Assembly: GCA_038250675.1 (NCBI GenBank)
Contig: JBBSCB010000006.1
Coordinates: 62,001 to 126,000 of the forward strand
DNA: 64,000 bases
Direction: 5' to 3'
Source of the DNA: JAICUF01 sp038250675
GTDB taxonomy: Bacteria; Gemmatimonadota; Gemmatimonadetes; Gemmatimonadales; GWC2-71-9
Below, in pieces: positions 1 to 7,730 of the stretch. A program made the translations under genes and the position numbers. The notes beneath the pieces are model-generated. The model worked only from the letters and a program-made list of their open reading frames with translations, did not search any database and was not told the DNA's origin. Numbering within the stretch: the stretch's first letter is position 1; every line of letters starts with the position of its first letter.

Positions 1-2
1 AG

Positions 3-563
3 CGCGCGCCCGCCGGCACGTATCTCGACCTGTGTGCGGGCACCCTCGACTTCAGCGCGACGCTCGCCGGGGAGCCCGGCTTTCGCGGTCGCATCGTGGG
101 CGCCGACTTTGTCCAGCGGATGCTGGAATACGGACGCCACAAGACCGATCGTGCCGCACCGGTCACCGCCGACGCGCTGACGTTGCCGTTTGCCGCCGGC
201 ACCTTCGACGGCGCGATGCTGGGCTGGGGCGCGCGCAATCTCACTGACCTCGATGCCGGCCTGGTCGAGGCCGCCCGGGTGCTCGCACCGGGCGCCCGCC
301 TGGTCCTCCTCGAGATGAGCACGCCGCCGCGGCAGCCCCTCCGCGGGCTGTATCGCGCATACTTCGAGCTCCTGCTGCCGCAAGTCGGCCGGATGGTGTC
401 GAAACATACGAGCGCCTATAGCTGGTTACCAGCGTCGGCGCGGGTGTTTCCCGAGCCCGCCGCGCTGGCGGCGCGAATGACCGGCGCCGGGTTCCGCGAT
501 GTGACGTTCCGGCGGTTCATGGGCGGCGTCACCGCACTGCATGTCGGCACGCGCGCCGGCTGA
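3..563 (+). CDS. menG: Demethylmenaquinone / ubiquinone C-methyltransferase UbiE/MenG (5' partial)
   Basis: The reading frame is open from the first bases of the window, so the N-terminus lies upstream. It begins inside SAM-binding motif I (YLDLCAGTLDFSATLA) and continues through the post-I aspartate (GADF), the motif II segment (FDGAMLGWGARNLTDLDAGL) and the LVLLEMSTP strand typical of UbiE/MenG. This SAM-dependent enzyme methylates the quinone ring in the last step of menaquinone (or ubiquinone) synthesis. The stop lies 19 bases before the UbiD-family start, so the two are probably co-transcribed. Because UbiD, UbiA and UbiX follow and no ubiquinone-specific hydroxylase is seen, the menaquinone role is more likely; that choice is inference. 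Confidence 0.9.
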   Translation, partial: RAPAGTYLDLCAGTLDFSATLAGEPGFRGRIVGADFVQRMLEYGRHKTDRAAPVTADALTLPFAAGTFDGAMLGWGARNLTDLDAGLVEAARVLAPGARLVLLEMSTPPRQPLRGLYRAYFELLLPQVGRMVSKHTSAYSWLPASARVFPEPAALAARMTGAGFRDVTFRRFMGGVTALHVGTRAG

Positions 564-582
564 ACCTTCCACCGGAGCTGCC

Positions 583-2064
583 ATGGCGATCGACAACCTG
601 CGCGACTTCATCACCGCCATCGACGACATCGGCGAGCTGGTGCGCGTCCGCGAGCCGGTCCGGGCCCGCCTCGAAATCGCGGAGATCGCCGATCGCGTCA
701 TGAAGAGTCCGGGCGGCGGCCCCGCGCTGCTCTTCGAGCACGTGCTGCTGGACGACGGATCGCGAAGCCCCCATCCGGTGGCGATCAATCTCTTCGGTTC
801 GATGCGGCGGATGGAGCTCTCCCTCGGCGTCGCGCGGCTGGACGATGTCGGCGCGCGGATCTCCGAGCTGCTGGAGCTCAAGGTCCCGGAGGGGCTCTTC
901 GGCAAGCTGGCCATGCTGCCCCGGCTCGCCGAGATCGCCAGGTTTCCGCCGCGCACCCGGAGCGGCCGGCCGCCCTGCCAGGACGTGGTGCTCCGCGGCG
1001 ACGACATCAACCTCGATCGCATCCCATTTCTCACCACCTGGCCCGGTGACGGCGGCCGCTACATCACGCTGCCGATGGTCATCACCACCGATCCGGTGCG
1101 CGGAACTCGCAATGTTGGGATGTACCGAGTGCAGGTGCTGGGACGCGACACGCTCGCGATGCACTGGCAGCGCCACAAGGTGGGCGCCGCGCACTGGCGC
1201 GAGATGGCCGCCCGCGGCGAACGCATGCCGGTCGTGATTGCGCTCGGCGGCGATCCCGCGAGCATCTACAGCGGCTCCGCGCCGCTCCCGCCCACGATCG
1301 ACGAGTTCATCTTTGCCGGCTTTCTCCGGCGCGCGCCGGTGGAGCTGGCCCGCGCGGTCACCTGCGAGCTCGATGTCCCCGCCGAGGCGGAGATCGTCAT
1401 CGAGGGATACATCGACCCCGCGGAGCCGCTGGTGGTCGAGGGACCGTTTGGCGACCACACGGGGTTCTACTCGCTGGCGGACTACTACCCCCGCGTGCAC
1501 GTCACGGCGGTGACCCATCGGCGCGATCCCGTCTATCCGGCCACACTCGTGGGGCGCCCGCCCATGGAGGACTACTATCTGGGCCACGCCACGGAGCGCA
1601 TCTTTCTGCCGCTGCTCCGTCTCACGGTGCCGGAGATCGTGGATTATCACATGCCGGCCCCCGGCATCTTCCACAATCTGGTCTTCGTCTCGATCGACAA
1701 GCAGTATCCCGGCCAGGCCGCCAAGGTGATGAACGCGCTCTGGGGCCAGGGATTGATGTCGCTCGCCAAGGTGCTGGTGGTGGTCGACAAGGACGTGAAC
1801 GTACAGGACCCCGACGAGGCGTGGTGGGTGGCGCTCAACAACATCGACCCCGAGCGCGACGTCCGCTTCACCATGGGCCCCGCTGACGTGCTGGATCATG
1901 CCAGCCGGGCCTTCACGTACGGGAGCAAGATGGGCATCGACGGCACCCGCAAGTGGAAGGAAGAGGGCTTCGACCGCGAATGGCCCGCGATGATCGAGAT
2001 GGATCCGGACACCAGGCGCCGAGTGGACGAGCTCTGGCCGCGGTTGGGGATCACGCTCGGATGA
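583..2064 (+). CDS. ubiD: UbiD-family prenylated-FMN-dependent decarboxylase (menaquinone pathway, MqnL-like)
   Basis: 493 residues, the usual length for UbiD. The start at 583 is preferred over an in-frame ATG at 541 because it follows GGAG and lies beyond the previous stop. Landmarks are LGGDP in the middle and EGPFGDHTGFYS, which carries an acidic residue of the family's catalytic Glu-Arg-Glu network. UbiD enzymes use prenylated FMN, made by UbiX (encoded two genes on), to remove the ring carboxylate after prenylation. Together with UbiA-, UbiX- and MenG-like genes this matches the MqnP/MqnL/MqnM late branch of the futalosine menaquinone route, or equally the classical ubiquinone step. It overlaps the UbiA start by 4 bases (ATGA), implying translational coupling. 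Confidence 0.9.
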   Translation: MAIDNLRDFITAIDDIGELVRVREPVRARLEIAEIADRVMKSPGGGPALLFEHVLLDDGSRSPHPVAINLFGSMRRMELSLGVARLDDVGARISELLELKVPEGLFGKLAMLPRLAEIARFPPRTRSGRPPCQDVVLRGDDINLDRIPFLTTWPGDGGRYITLPMVITTDPVRGTRNVGMYRVQVLGRDTLAMHWQRHKVGAAHWREMAARGERMPVVIALGGDPASIYSGSAPLPPTIDEFIFAGFLRRAPVELARAVTCELDVPAEAEIVIEGYIDPAEPLVVEGPFGDHTGFYSLADYYPRVHVTAVTHRRDPVYPATLVGRPPMEDYYLGHATERIFLPLLRLTVPEIVDYHMPAPGIFHNLVFVSIDKQYPGQAAKVMNALWGQGLMSLAKVLVVVDKDVNVQDPDEAWWVALNNIDPERDVRFTMGPADVLDHASRAFTYGSKMGIDGTRKWKEEGFDREWPAMIEMDPDTRRRVDELWPRLGITLG

Positions 2065-2963
2065 CCGCGCCGGTCCGCGAGGGGCAGACTTTTGCCGGCG
2101 AATCGCTGCTGGTGCGCTACGCCAACTTCGTGAAGCTGCCGCACACGCTCTTTGCGCTGCCGTTCGCGCTGCTGGGCGTCCTCGCGGCATCACGAGTGGT
2201 GCCGGTGGCCTGGCGTACCGTACTCCTGGTTGCGGTCGCGTTCTCGGCCGCCCGCTGGGTGGCCATGGGATTCAACCGGATCGCCGATCGCCGGTACGAC
2301 GCCGAGAACCCACGGACCATGGCGCGCGAGCTGCCGCGCGGGACGCTGTCGCTCGTCCAGGCGTGGGCCTCGGTGACCATTGCCGCCGCGCTGTTCGTCG
2401 GCGCCGCGGCGCTGCTCAACCCGCTCTGCCTGCTGTTGAGCCCGCTCGCGCTCGCGTGGGTCACCGGCTACAGTGTCTCGAAGCGATTCACCTGGTGGCC
2501 CCATCTCTGGCTCGGCGCCGGCCTGGCCATCGCGCCGGTGGGGGGGTATCTCGCGGTGACCGGTGTCTGGAGCCGGCCGGCGTGGCTGCTCCTGGCCGCC
2601 GCGCTCGCCGTGGCCACCTGGGTGGCGGGCTTCGACATGTTCTACGCGCTGCCGGACGAGAAATTCGATCGCGACCGCGGGCTCCGGAGCGCGGTGGTGC
2701 GGCTGGGCCCGCGCCGCGCCATCCTCGCCGCCAGGCTGCTGCACGGCGTCACGATCCCGGCGCTCGCCGCCTTTGGCTGGGGTGCCGGCTTTGGCGCGTG
2801 GTACTACGCCGGGGTGGCGGTCGCGGCCGCGATCCTCGTTTGGGAGCACCACCTCGTCCGGCCGGACGATCTGTCCCGGCTGGACGCCGCGTTCTTCACC
2901 ATGAACGGCGTTATGTCGGTCACCGTGTTCGCCTTTGCGCTCCTCGATCGCGTGCTCGCGTGA
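2061..2963 (+). CDS. ubiA: UbiA-family polyprenyltransferase
   Basis: 300 residues with about eight or nine hydrophobic segments, as expected for membrane-embedded UbiA prenyltransferases. Both Asp-rich Mg-diphosphate motifs are present: NRIADRRYDAENPRT near residue 75 and DMFYALPDEKFDRDRG near residue 195. It attaches the polyprenyl tail to the aromatic quinone precursor at the cytoplasmic membrane. The ATG at 2061 overlaps the UbiD stop (ATGA); the longer in-frame extension back to 1953 only re-reads UbiD. In the futalosine scheme the substrate would be 1,4-dihydroxy-6-naphthoate (MqnP), otherwise 4-hydroxybenzoate; the sequence alone does not decide. Confidence 0.9.
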   Translation: MTAPVREGQTFAGESLLVRYANFVKLPHTLFALPFALLGVLAASRVVPVAWRTVLLVAVAFSAARWVAMGFNRIADRRYDAENPRTMARELPRGTLSLVQAWASVTIAAALFVGAAALLNPLCLLLSPLALAWVTGYSVSKRFTWWPHLWLGAGLAIAPVGGYLAVTGVWSRPAWLLLAAALAVATWVAGFDMFYALPDEKFDRDRGLRSAVVRLGPRRAILAARLLHGVTIPALAAFGWGAGFGAWYYAGVAVAAAILVWEHHLVRPDDLSRLDAAFFTMNGVMSVTVFAFALLDRVLA

Positions 2964-2970
2964 GGTCGGC

Positions 2971-3555
2971 ATGATCCAGCATCCAGTCGTCCTCGCCATC
3001 ACGGGCGCGTCAGGCGCGCCGTACGCCGTGCGGCTGCTCGAGACGCTGGCGCGCGCCCGGGTGCCGCTCTGGCTCATTGTGTCCAGTCACGGCTTCCGCC
3101 TCCTCGAGGCCGAATGCGGTATCGCCGATCTTGATGCGCTCCGCGCGGCGACGGGCGGCGACTGGGCCACGGTGCGGGTCTTTCCCGACGATGATCGCGG
3201 CGCGCTGCCGGCGTCCGGGTCGCAGCGGACCCACGCGATGGTCATCTGCCCTTGCTCGATGGGCACGGTGGCCGCCATCGCCGGCGGCACCAGCCGCTCG
3301 CTGGTCGAACGCGCCGCCGATGTGACGCTCAAGGAGCGCCGCCGCCTCATCGTCGTGCCGCGGGAGACGCCGCTGTCGCTGGTGCACCTGCGGAACCTCA
3401 CCGCCATCACCGAGGCCGGCGCGGTAGTGCTGCCGGCGGCGCCCGGCTTCTATCACCGCCCGGCCGGCGTGAATGAGCTGGTGGATTTCATCGTGCAGCG
3501 GGTGGTGGACCAGCTTGGGCTGCCGATCGACCTGGCGCCCCGCTGGGGCGGCTGA
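2971..3555 (+). CDS. ubiX: UbiX flavin prenyltransferase
   Basis: 194 residues, typical for UbiX. The N-terminus VVLAITGASGAPYAVRLLE is the flavin-binding signature; further on there are CPCSMGTVAAIAGG and the conserved R-R-L-I-VVPRETPLS segment. UbiX joins dimethylallyl phosphate to FMN to make the prenylated flavin that UbiD needs, which explains its place in the cluster. The start at 2971 lies 7 bases after the ubiA stop; the upstream ATG at 2935 overlaps ubiA and adds residues outside the family. Confidence 0.93.
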   Translation: MIQHPVVLAITGASGAPYAVRLLETLARARVPLWLIVSSHGFRLLEAECGIADLDALRAATGGDWATVRVFPDDDRGALPASGSQRTHAMVICPCSMGTVAAIAGGTSRSLVERAADVTLKERRRLIVVPRETPLSLVHLRNLTAITEAGAVVLPAAPGFYHRPAGVNELVDFIVQRVVDQLGLPIDLAPRWGG

Positions 3556-3557
3556 CG

Positions 3558-4052
3558 GTGCGGCTGGGCATCATCTCCGATACCCACGGGCTGCTCCGGC
3601 CAGAGGTGTTCGACGTGTTCCGGGAGGTCGATCAGATCCTGCATGCGGGCGATGTCGGCTCGGCGGAGCTGCTCGATGAGCTGAGCGCGATCGCGCCGGT
3701 GACGGCGGTCTACGGCAACACCGATGGCTGGGACTTGCGGTCGCGGCTGCCGCAGGTGGCCAAGCTGCGGCTCGATGGCTTCGACGTGGTCGTCACCCAT
3801 GGCGACCAGTTGGGCTCGCCCACGCCGGAAGCGCTCAACGCGGCGTTTCCCGATGCCGAGATCATCGTGTACGGTCACACCCACCGTCCGCTGCTGACGA
3901 CGGTGGATGTGGTGGTGACGGTGATGAATCCCGGGGGCGCCGGCGCCCGGCGGTTCAACCTTCCGCCGTCGGTGGGGATCATGGAGCTCGAGGCGGGGAT
4001 TCCACCCCGGGCCCGGCTGGTGCCGCTGCTCGATTTCGACGCTGAAGACTGA
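3558..4052 (+). CDS. YfcE/MJ0936-type metallophosphoesterase
   Basis: 164 residues starting with GTG, 2 bases after the ubiX stop. The metallophosphoesterase motifs occur in order: DTH near residue 8, GDVG near residue 32, GNTDG near residue 55, THGD near residue 80 and GHTHRP near residue 107. These ligate a two-metal centre. Family members hydrolyse phosphodiesters such as bis-p-nitrophenyl phosphate in vitro and usually have unknown natural substrates. It looks like the last gene of the quinone operon, but a role in quinone synthesis is not implied by the family. Confidence 0.85.
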   Translation: MRLGIISDTHGLLRPEVFDVFREVDQILHAGDVGSAELLDELSAIAPVTAVYGNTDGWDLRSRLPQVAKLRLDGFDVVVTHGDQLGSPTPEALNAAFPDAEIIVYGHTHRPLLTTVDVVVTVMNPGGAGARRFNLPPSVGIMELEAGIPPRARLVPLLDFDAED

Positions 4053-4058
4053 TCGCCG

Positions 4059-4511
4059 TCAGCTGCCGGTCGGTGACGCCGCCGCCGTGTCCGGTGCCGG
4101 CGTCTGACTACGCGGCCCCAGTCCGACACCCATGATGCGGCCATCGTCTTCCATGACCCAGCGGATGACGAGCGGCTCGTCCAATGTGCTGAACTGCCCG
4201 GCGTGCCAGAACTGCGGATGCCCGTGGCGCCGCGTCATCTTCTCCTCCAAGACGAGCAGCTCACTGCCGGCGTGCTCGGTCACCTTGTCACGCGCCTCGT
4301 AGAGGCCGGCCATGCCGCCCACGCCGGTTCTGGATTCCGGCACCATGTGCGCCAGCAGACTGTCGGCATCGCCGTTGAAGAACCAGGTCGTGTACTGCTT
4401 GCCCAATTTCAGGAACTCGGCATCGGAGAGCGGAGTGGCGGTCTGGGCGCGGAGCGGGACGGCGAGCAGCAGTGCGAGTGTGGCGCCGGTGACAAAGACG
4501 GATGGACGCAT
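4059..4511 (-). CDS. Small exported protein, NTF2/DUF3887-like
   Basis: 150 residues from the ATG at 4511, which follows GAGGT at a good distance; an in-frame ATG 42 bases upstream would only bury the signal peptide. Residues 1-23 are a signal peptide ending LRAQ. The mature part begins with a helix, then WFFNGDADSLLAHMVPE, a pattern common to small NTF2-like/DUF3887 domains, and a C-terminal Pro/Ala/Ser tail. Function is unknown. It converges with the upstream phosphodiesterase gene with 6 bases between stops. Confidence 0.7.
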   Translation of the reverse strand: MRPSVFVTGATLALLLAVPLRAQTATPLSDAEFLKLGKQYTTWFFNGDADSLLAHMVPESRTGVGGMAGLYEARDKVTEHAGSELLVLEEKMTRRHGHPQFWHAGQFSTLDEPLVIRWVMEDDGRIMGVGLGPRSQTPAPDTAAASPTGS

Positions 4512-4585
4512 GCATGACCTCGGAGACGGGTGTGGCCGCCCTACGAAGGTCAACGAATGAATGTTTCAGTTCGTAACGCGGAGGC

Positions 4586-4978
4586 CTATTTGGGGCCGAG
4601 GAGACTGTACAGCAGGAGTGCCAGGACGATGCCGGTGATCACGGTGTACATGCGGTCATGCTGCCGGACGAACGCCACCAGGGAAAACGCCACGCGGGCG
4701 ATCGGCGTGGCGATGAGGAGCAGGAGCCCGAGCTGGATGACCGCTCGCCCGTCGAGGCGGGCAGCGCCGGCCACAACGCCGGTGATGCTCTTGAGCGCCG
4801 CCGGCTCCCCGGCAAACTGCCGATAGTCGGCCGTGGCGGCGCCATGGTGGATCAGAACGATCACCCCGCCGGCGAACGCCACCGCGGCAGCCGTCATGAC
4901 GCCGTAGCGCAGCAGGTTGCCGATGAACAGCTCCACCTGCTCGTCGCTCCAGCGGGAGCCCGGTCCGGGATGGTTCAC
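4586..4978 (-). CDS. DUF1634 membrane protein (TauE partner)
   Basis: 130 residues with three hydrophobic helices (about 23-45, 80-100 and 108-127). The first helix opens with the DUF1634-like segment LRYGVMTAAAVAFAGG, and RQHDRMYT precedes the last helix. DUF1634 proteins are regularly encoded next to TauE/SafE permeases, as here: the start overlaps the permease stop by 4 bases. Probably an accessory subunit of the exporter; the transported anion is not known. Confidence 0.8.
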   Translation of the reverse strand: MNHPGPGSRWSDEQVELFIGNLLRYGVMTAAAVAFAGGVIVLIHHGAATADYRQFAGEPAALKSITGVVAGAARLDGRAVIQLGLLLLIATPIARVAFSLVAFVRQHDRMYTVITGIVLALLLYSLLGPK

Positions 4979-5796
4979 AGCGCCCCCGTCAGTCCCTTGT
5001 AGAGCATCTCGATGGCGAGCACCACGATGATGCCGCTGAAGATCATGCGCAGGAGCTGGGTACGGGCGCCCGCGAGAACCTTTGCCCCCACCAGCGCACC
5101 GGCCAGCACGCCCAGCATTACAGGGAACGCGAGCCCAGGGTCGATATAGCCCCGGCTCAGATAGATGCCGGCGCTGGCCGCCGCCGTGACGCCGATCATG
5201 AAGTTGCTGGTGGTGGTGGAGACCTTGAAGGGCAGATGCATCGCCTGGTCCATGGCCAGCACCTTCACCACGCCCGATCCGATCCCCAGCAGTCCCGAGA
5301 GAATCCCCGCGATGAACATCAGCCCGAACCCGGCCGGCACACCCTGCACCGTATAGGCGCGCGGCCCCTCGCGCGTGGGATAGGTCCCATCCAGCCGGAG
5401 GAGCGCCGCCCAGCGATCCGGCGGTCCCGCGCTGCGATGCTCCTCGCGGTGCCGGGTGGAGCGGTAGGCGGAATAGAGCAGCACGAGGCCGAAGACCACG
5501 GCGATCGAGTTGGGCGAGATCAGGCCGGCGATGTAGGCGCCCGCCAGCGCGCCAACCGTGGTTGCCACCTCCAGAAACATCCCGATGCGGATATTGGTGT
5601 AGCCCTCCCGCACGAAGGCGGCGGCGGCGCCCGATGAGGTCGCGATCACCGACACCAGCGAGGCGCCGATCGCGTAGCGGATGTCCACGCCAAACACGAG
5701 CGTGAGCAGCGGGACGATGATGATGCCGCCACCCAGCCCGGTGAGCGCGCCCAGCATGCCGGCGCCAAAGGCGCCGAGCGCAACCAGCAGGGTCAT
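4975..5796 (-). CDS. TauE/SafE-family sulfite/organosulfonate exporter
   Basis: 273 residues from the ATG at 5796. The frame is open to 5871 but that part overlaps the previous gene and is not hydrophobic. There are about eight membrane segments, with the family's glycine-rich first repeat (GALTGLGGGIIIVPLLTLVFG) and the matching second-repeat motif GLLGIGSGVVKVLAM near residue 165. TauE/SafE proteins move sulfite, sulfoacetate or related anions across the inner membrane. Gene order with the DUF1634 gene supports a two-gene export module at the end of a run otherwise made of DNA repair and purine genes. Confidence 0.87.
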   Translation of the reverse strand: MTLLVALGAFGAGMLGALTGLGGGIIIVPLLTLVFGVDIRYAIGASLVSVIATSSGAAAAFVREGYTNIRIGMFLEVATTVGALAGAYIAGLISPNSIAVVFGLVLLYSAYRSTRHREEHRSAGPPDRWAALLRLDGTYPTREGPRAYTVQGVPAGFGLMFIAGILSGLLGIGSGVVKVLAMDQAMHLPFKVSTTTSNFMIGVTAAASAGIYLSRGYIDPGLAFPVMLGVLAGALVGAKVLAGARTQLLRMIFSGIIVVLAIEMLYKGLTGAL

Positions 5797-5807
5797 GGTG
5801 AGAACGG

Positions 5808-6917
5808 TCACTGGAGCCAGTGGTCGAAGCTGGTGGTCCGGCGCAGCGCCTCCGGATGCTGCCGGAACCACGACATCAGCAGCAGGATCTCGTCGATGGA
5901 CTCGAGCGGCAGCGGTCCCGGTGCGGGCAGCGGCTGCGCCGTCTCCGCCGCGACGACGCCGCGAAACGCCTCGTGCTCGATGGGAGTCGCGGGATACGGA
6001 TAGGCGGCCCGCACCGTGCCCTGGCGGATGAGGTAGACGCGGTCATCGCCAAAGTCGCCCGGATCGCGGTAGACGAAGGTGAGCAGATCGACGGCGCTTC
6101 GTGCCCGGCTGGTGGCGGCGAGCAGCCATTCGAGGTGCTCGAACTTTTCTCGCCAGCGCGCTGCGAGCTCGAACTGCGCGCCGGCTGCCGCCTCGGTCAT
6201 CGCCCGGACGACGCGGTCGATGGGCTGGATGGTCCGCCCTTCCAGGAAGGCCATGGCGGTTTCCACGCGTTGCCGGTATTCCCATTCCGCGATGAATCCG
6301 GCGCACGGTCCGGCGCAGAACCCGAACTCGTGCCGGAGGCACGCCGCCTGGCGCGGCTGGCCAAACAGGTCTCCCTGGCCGGCAAAGACGATCGGCATCG
6401 TGGGCGCGCAGTCCCGGATGCCCAGCAGATCGTTCAGCGTCCGCACCGCCTCGAGGGTGCGGCCCAGCGACGGAAACGGGCCATAGCAGCGAAAGTCATC
6501 GCGGGTCACCGCGTTGCCCGCGGACACGCGCGAGGCGGGACCGGCGGATACCTTGATCAGCACCGAGCGCCGGGTCCGGTTGAGCTTGTAGTTGAAGTGA
6601 GGCCGGAGCCGGCGAATGTGGCGCAGCTCGCCGAGGTACGCCGCAAATTCGCTGGGCACATATTCCCACCGGATGTCGTGCGCGGCGTACAGGATGCGGG
6701 CCGCCTTGTCCTCCGGGTAGTTCGCGCGGAAATAGCAGAGGAGCCGGGTCCGGAGCCGTTTGGCCTTGCCGACGTAGAGCACCCGGCCCGTGCTATCCAC
6801 CATCTGGTAGACGGCCGGGCGATTTTCCGCGAGCGCGCGCACCCGCGCTCGCAGCTGGCCCAGATCGGTGGCCGGCAGCGGCAGCAGGCGGGTGCGTGAG
6901 CGCTTCAGCCCTGGCAT
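5808..6917 (-). CDS. UvrC/Cho-like GIY-YIG nuclease without the C-terminal nuclease domain
   Basis: 369 residues. The N-terminal GIY-YIG domain shows YQMVDSTGRVLYVGKAKRLRTRL (read as two parts: YQMV and LYVGKAKRLR) near residue 38, the incision module of UvrC. A cysteine-containing middle part (ACLRHEFGFCAGPCAGFI) corresponds to UvrC's conserved cysteine region, followed by a UVR-like helical segment (FELAARWREKFEHLEWLL) near residue 245 that in UvrC contacts UvrB. UvrC's RNase H-like 5' nuclease and helix-hairpin-helix domains are absent, so it is closer in layout to Cho, which makes 3' incisions only. It overlaps mutM by 13 bases. Whether a full UvrC exists elsewhere cannot be seen. Confidence 0.8.
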   Translation of the reverse strand: MPGLKRSRTRLLPLPATDLGQLRARVRALAENRPAVYQMVDSTGRVLYVGKAKRLRTRLLCYFRANYPEDKAARILYAAHDIRWEYVPSEFAAYLGELRHIRRLRPHFNYKLNRTRRSVLIKVSAGPASRVSAGNAVTRDDFRCYGPFPSLGRTLEAVRTLNDLLGIRDCAPTMPIVFAGQGDLFGQPRQAACLRHEFGFCAGPCAGFIAEWEYRQRVETAMAFLEGRTIQPIDRVVRAMTEAAAGAQFELAARWREKFEHLEWLLAATSRARSAVDLLTFVYRDPGDFGDDRVYLIRQGTVRAAYPYPATPIEHEAFRGVVAAETAQPLPAPGPLPLESIDEILLLMSWFRQHPEALRRTTSFDHWLQ

Positions 6918-7729
6918 CGGTGGCAGAAGACGGTGATGCGACCGTCGATCGCGTGGGTGCCGCTCAGGCGGGTGCCGCAGACGCGGCAGGCCTCGCCCTC
7001 CCGGCCGTAGACCTCGAGCGAAAACTGAAATCCGCCGCGCTCGCCGGTACCGGTCCGGTAGTCCCGAAAGGTGGTGCCCTTCGATCGTATGGCGGCGTGC
7101 AGGATGCGGCGCACCTCGGCGTGCAGCCGGTGATATTCCTCCGGCCGCACGCGGCTGGCGGCACGGGATGGGTCGATCCCGGCGGCAAAGAGCGCCTCGT
7201 TCGCGTAGATGTTCCCCACACCCACGACATACCGCTGGTCCATCAGCACCTTCTTGATCGCCTGTCGGGAGCGGCCCAGGGAGTCGGCAAAGGCCGCGGC
7301 GGTAAACGCCGGGTCGAGTGGCTCGGGGCCGAGCGCCGCATCGTAGTCGCGCCAGCCGGCCTCGTCGAGGAGGAGCAGGGTGCCGAGGCGGCGGACGTCG
7401 CGGTAGACCAGCTCGCGGCCGTCGTCGAGCGGTGCCCGAAGCACGGCGTACTTGGCCTCCGCCGCCGTGAGCGTCCGGCTGTGCACCACGAGCGAGCCGC
7501 TCATTCCCGGCTGGACCACGAGGCGCCCGGCCGACGTGGCCAGCACGGCGTGCTTGGCGCGCCGGGTCACGTCGCTGATCCGGGCGCCCGTGAGCCGGCG
7601 GAGCAGGGTCCGGCGGGTGACGCCGCGCAGCACGTCGTCATGGGAGAGCGCCACGCGCCCGATGATCCGGCCGCGAAGCGCCGGGCCGATGTCGCGCACG
7701 ATCGTTTCGACTTCGGGCAGCTCCGGCAT
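6905..7729 (-). CDS. mutM: Formamidopyrimidine-DNA glycosylase (Fpg/MutM)
   Basis: 274 residues, full length. The N-terminus MPELPEVETI provides catalytic Pro2 and Glu3; the lysine in RRAKHAVL near residue 58 matches the beta-elimination Lys. GVGNIYANEALF near residue 170 is the H2TH signature, and the C-terminal zinc finger has Cys pairs CRVC and CHRC. The enzyme excises 8-oxoguanine and formamidopyrimidines and nicks the strand. It sits 1 base downstream of purD in the same direction. Confidence 0.96.
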   Translation of the reverse strand: MPELPEVETIVRDIGPALRGRIIGRVALSHDDVLRGVTRRTLLRRLTGARISDVTRRAKHAVLATSAGRLVVQPGMSGSLVVHSRTLTAAEAKYAVLRAPLDDGRELVYRDVRRLGTLLLLDEAGWRDYDAALGPEPLDPAFTAAAFADSLGRSRQAIKKVLMDQRYVVGVGNIYANEALFAAGIDPSRAASRVRPEEYHRLHAEVRRILHAAIRSKGTTFRDYRTGTGERGGFQFSLEVYGREGEACRVCGTRLSGTHAIDGRITVFCHRCQG

Positions 7730-7730
7730 G

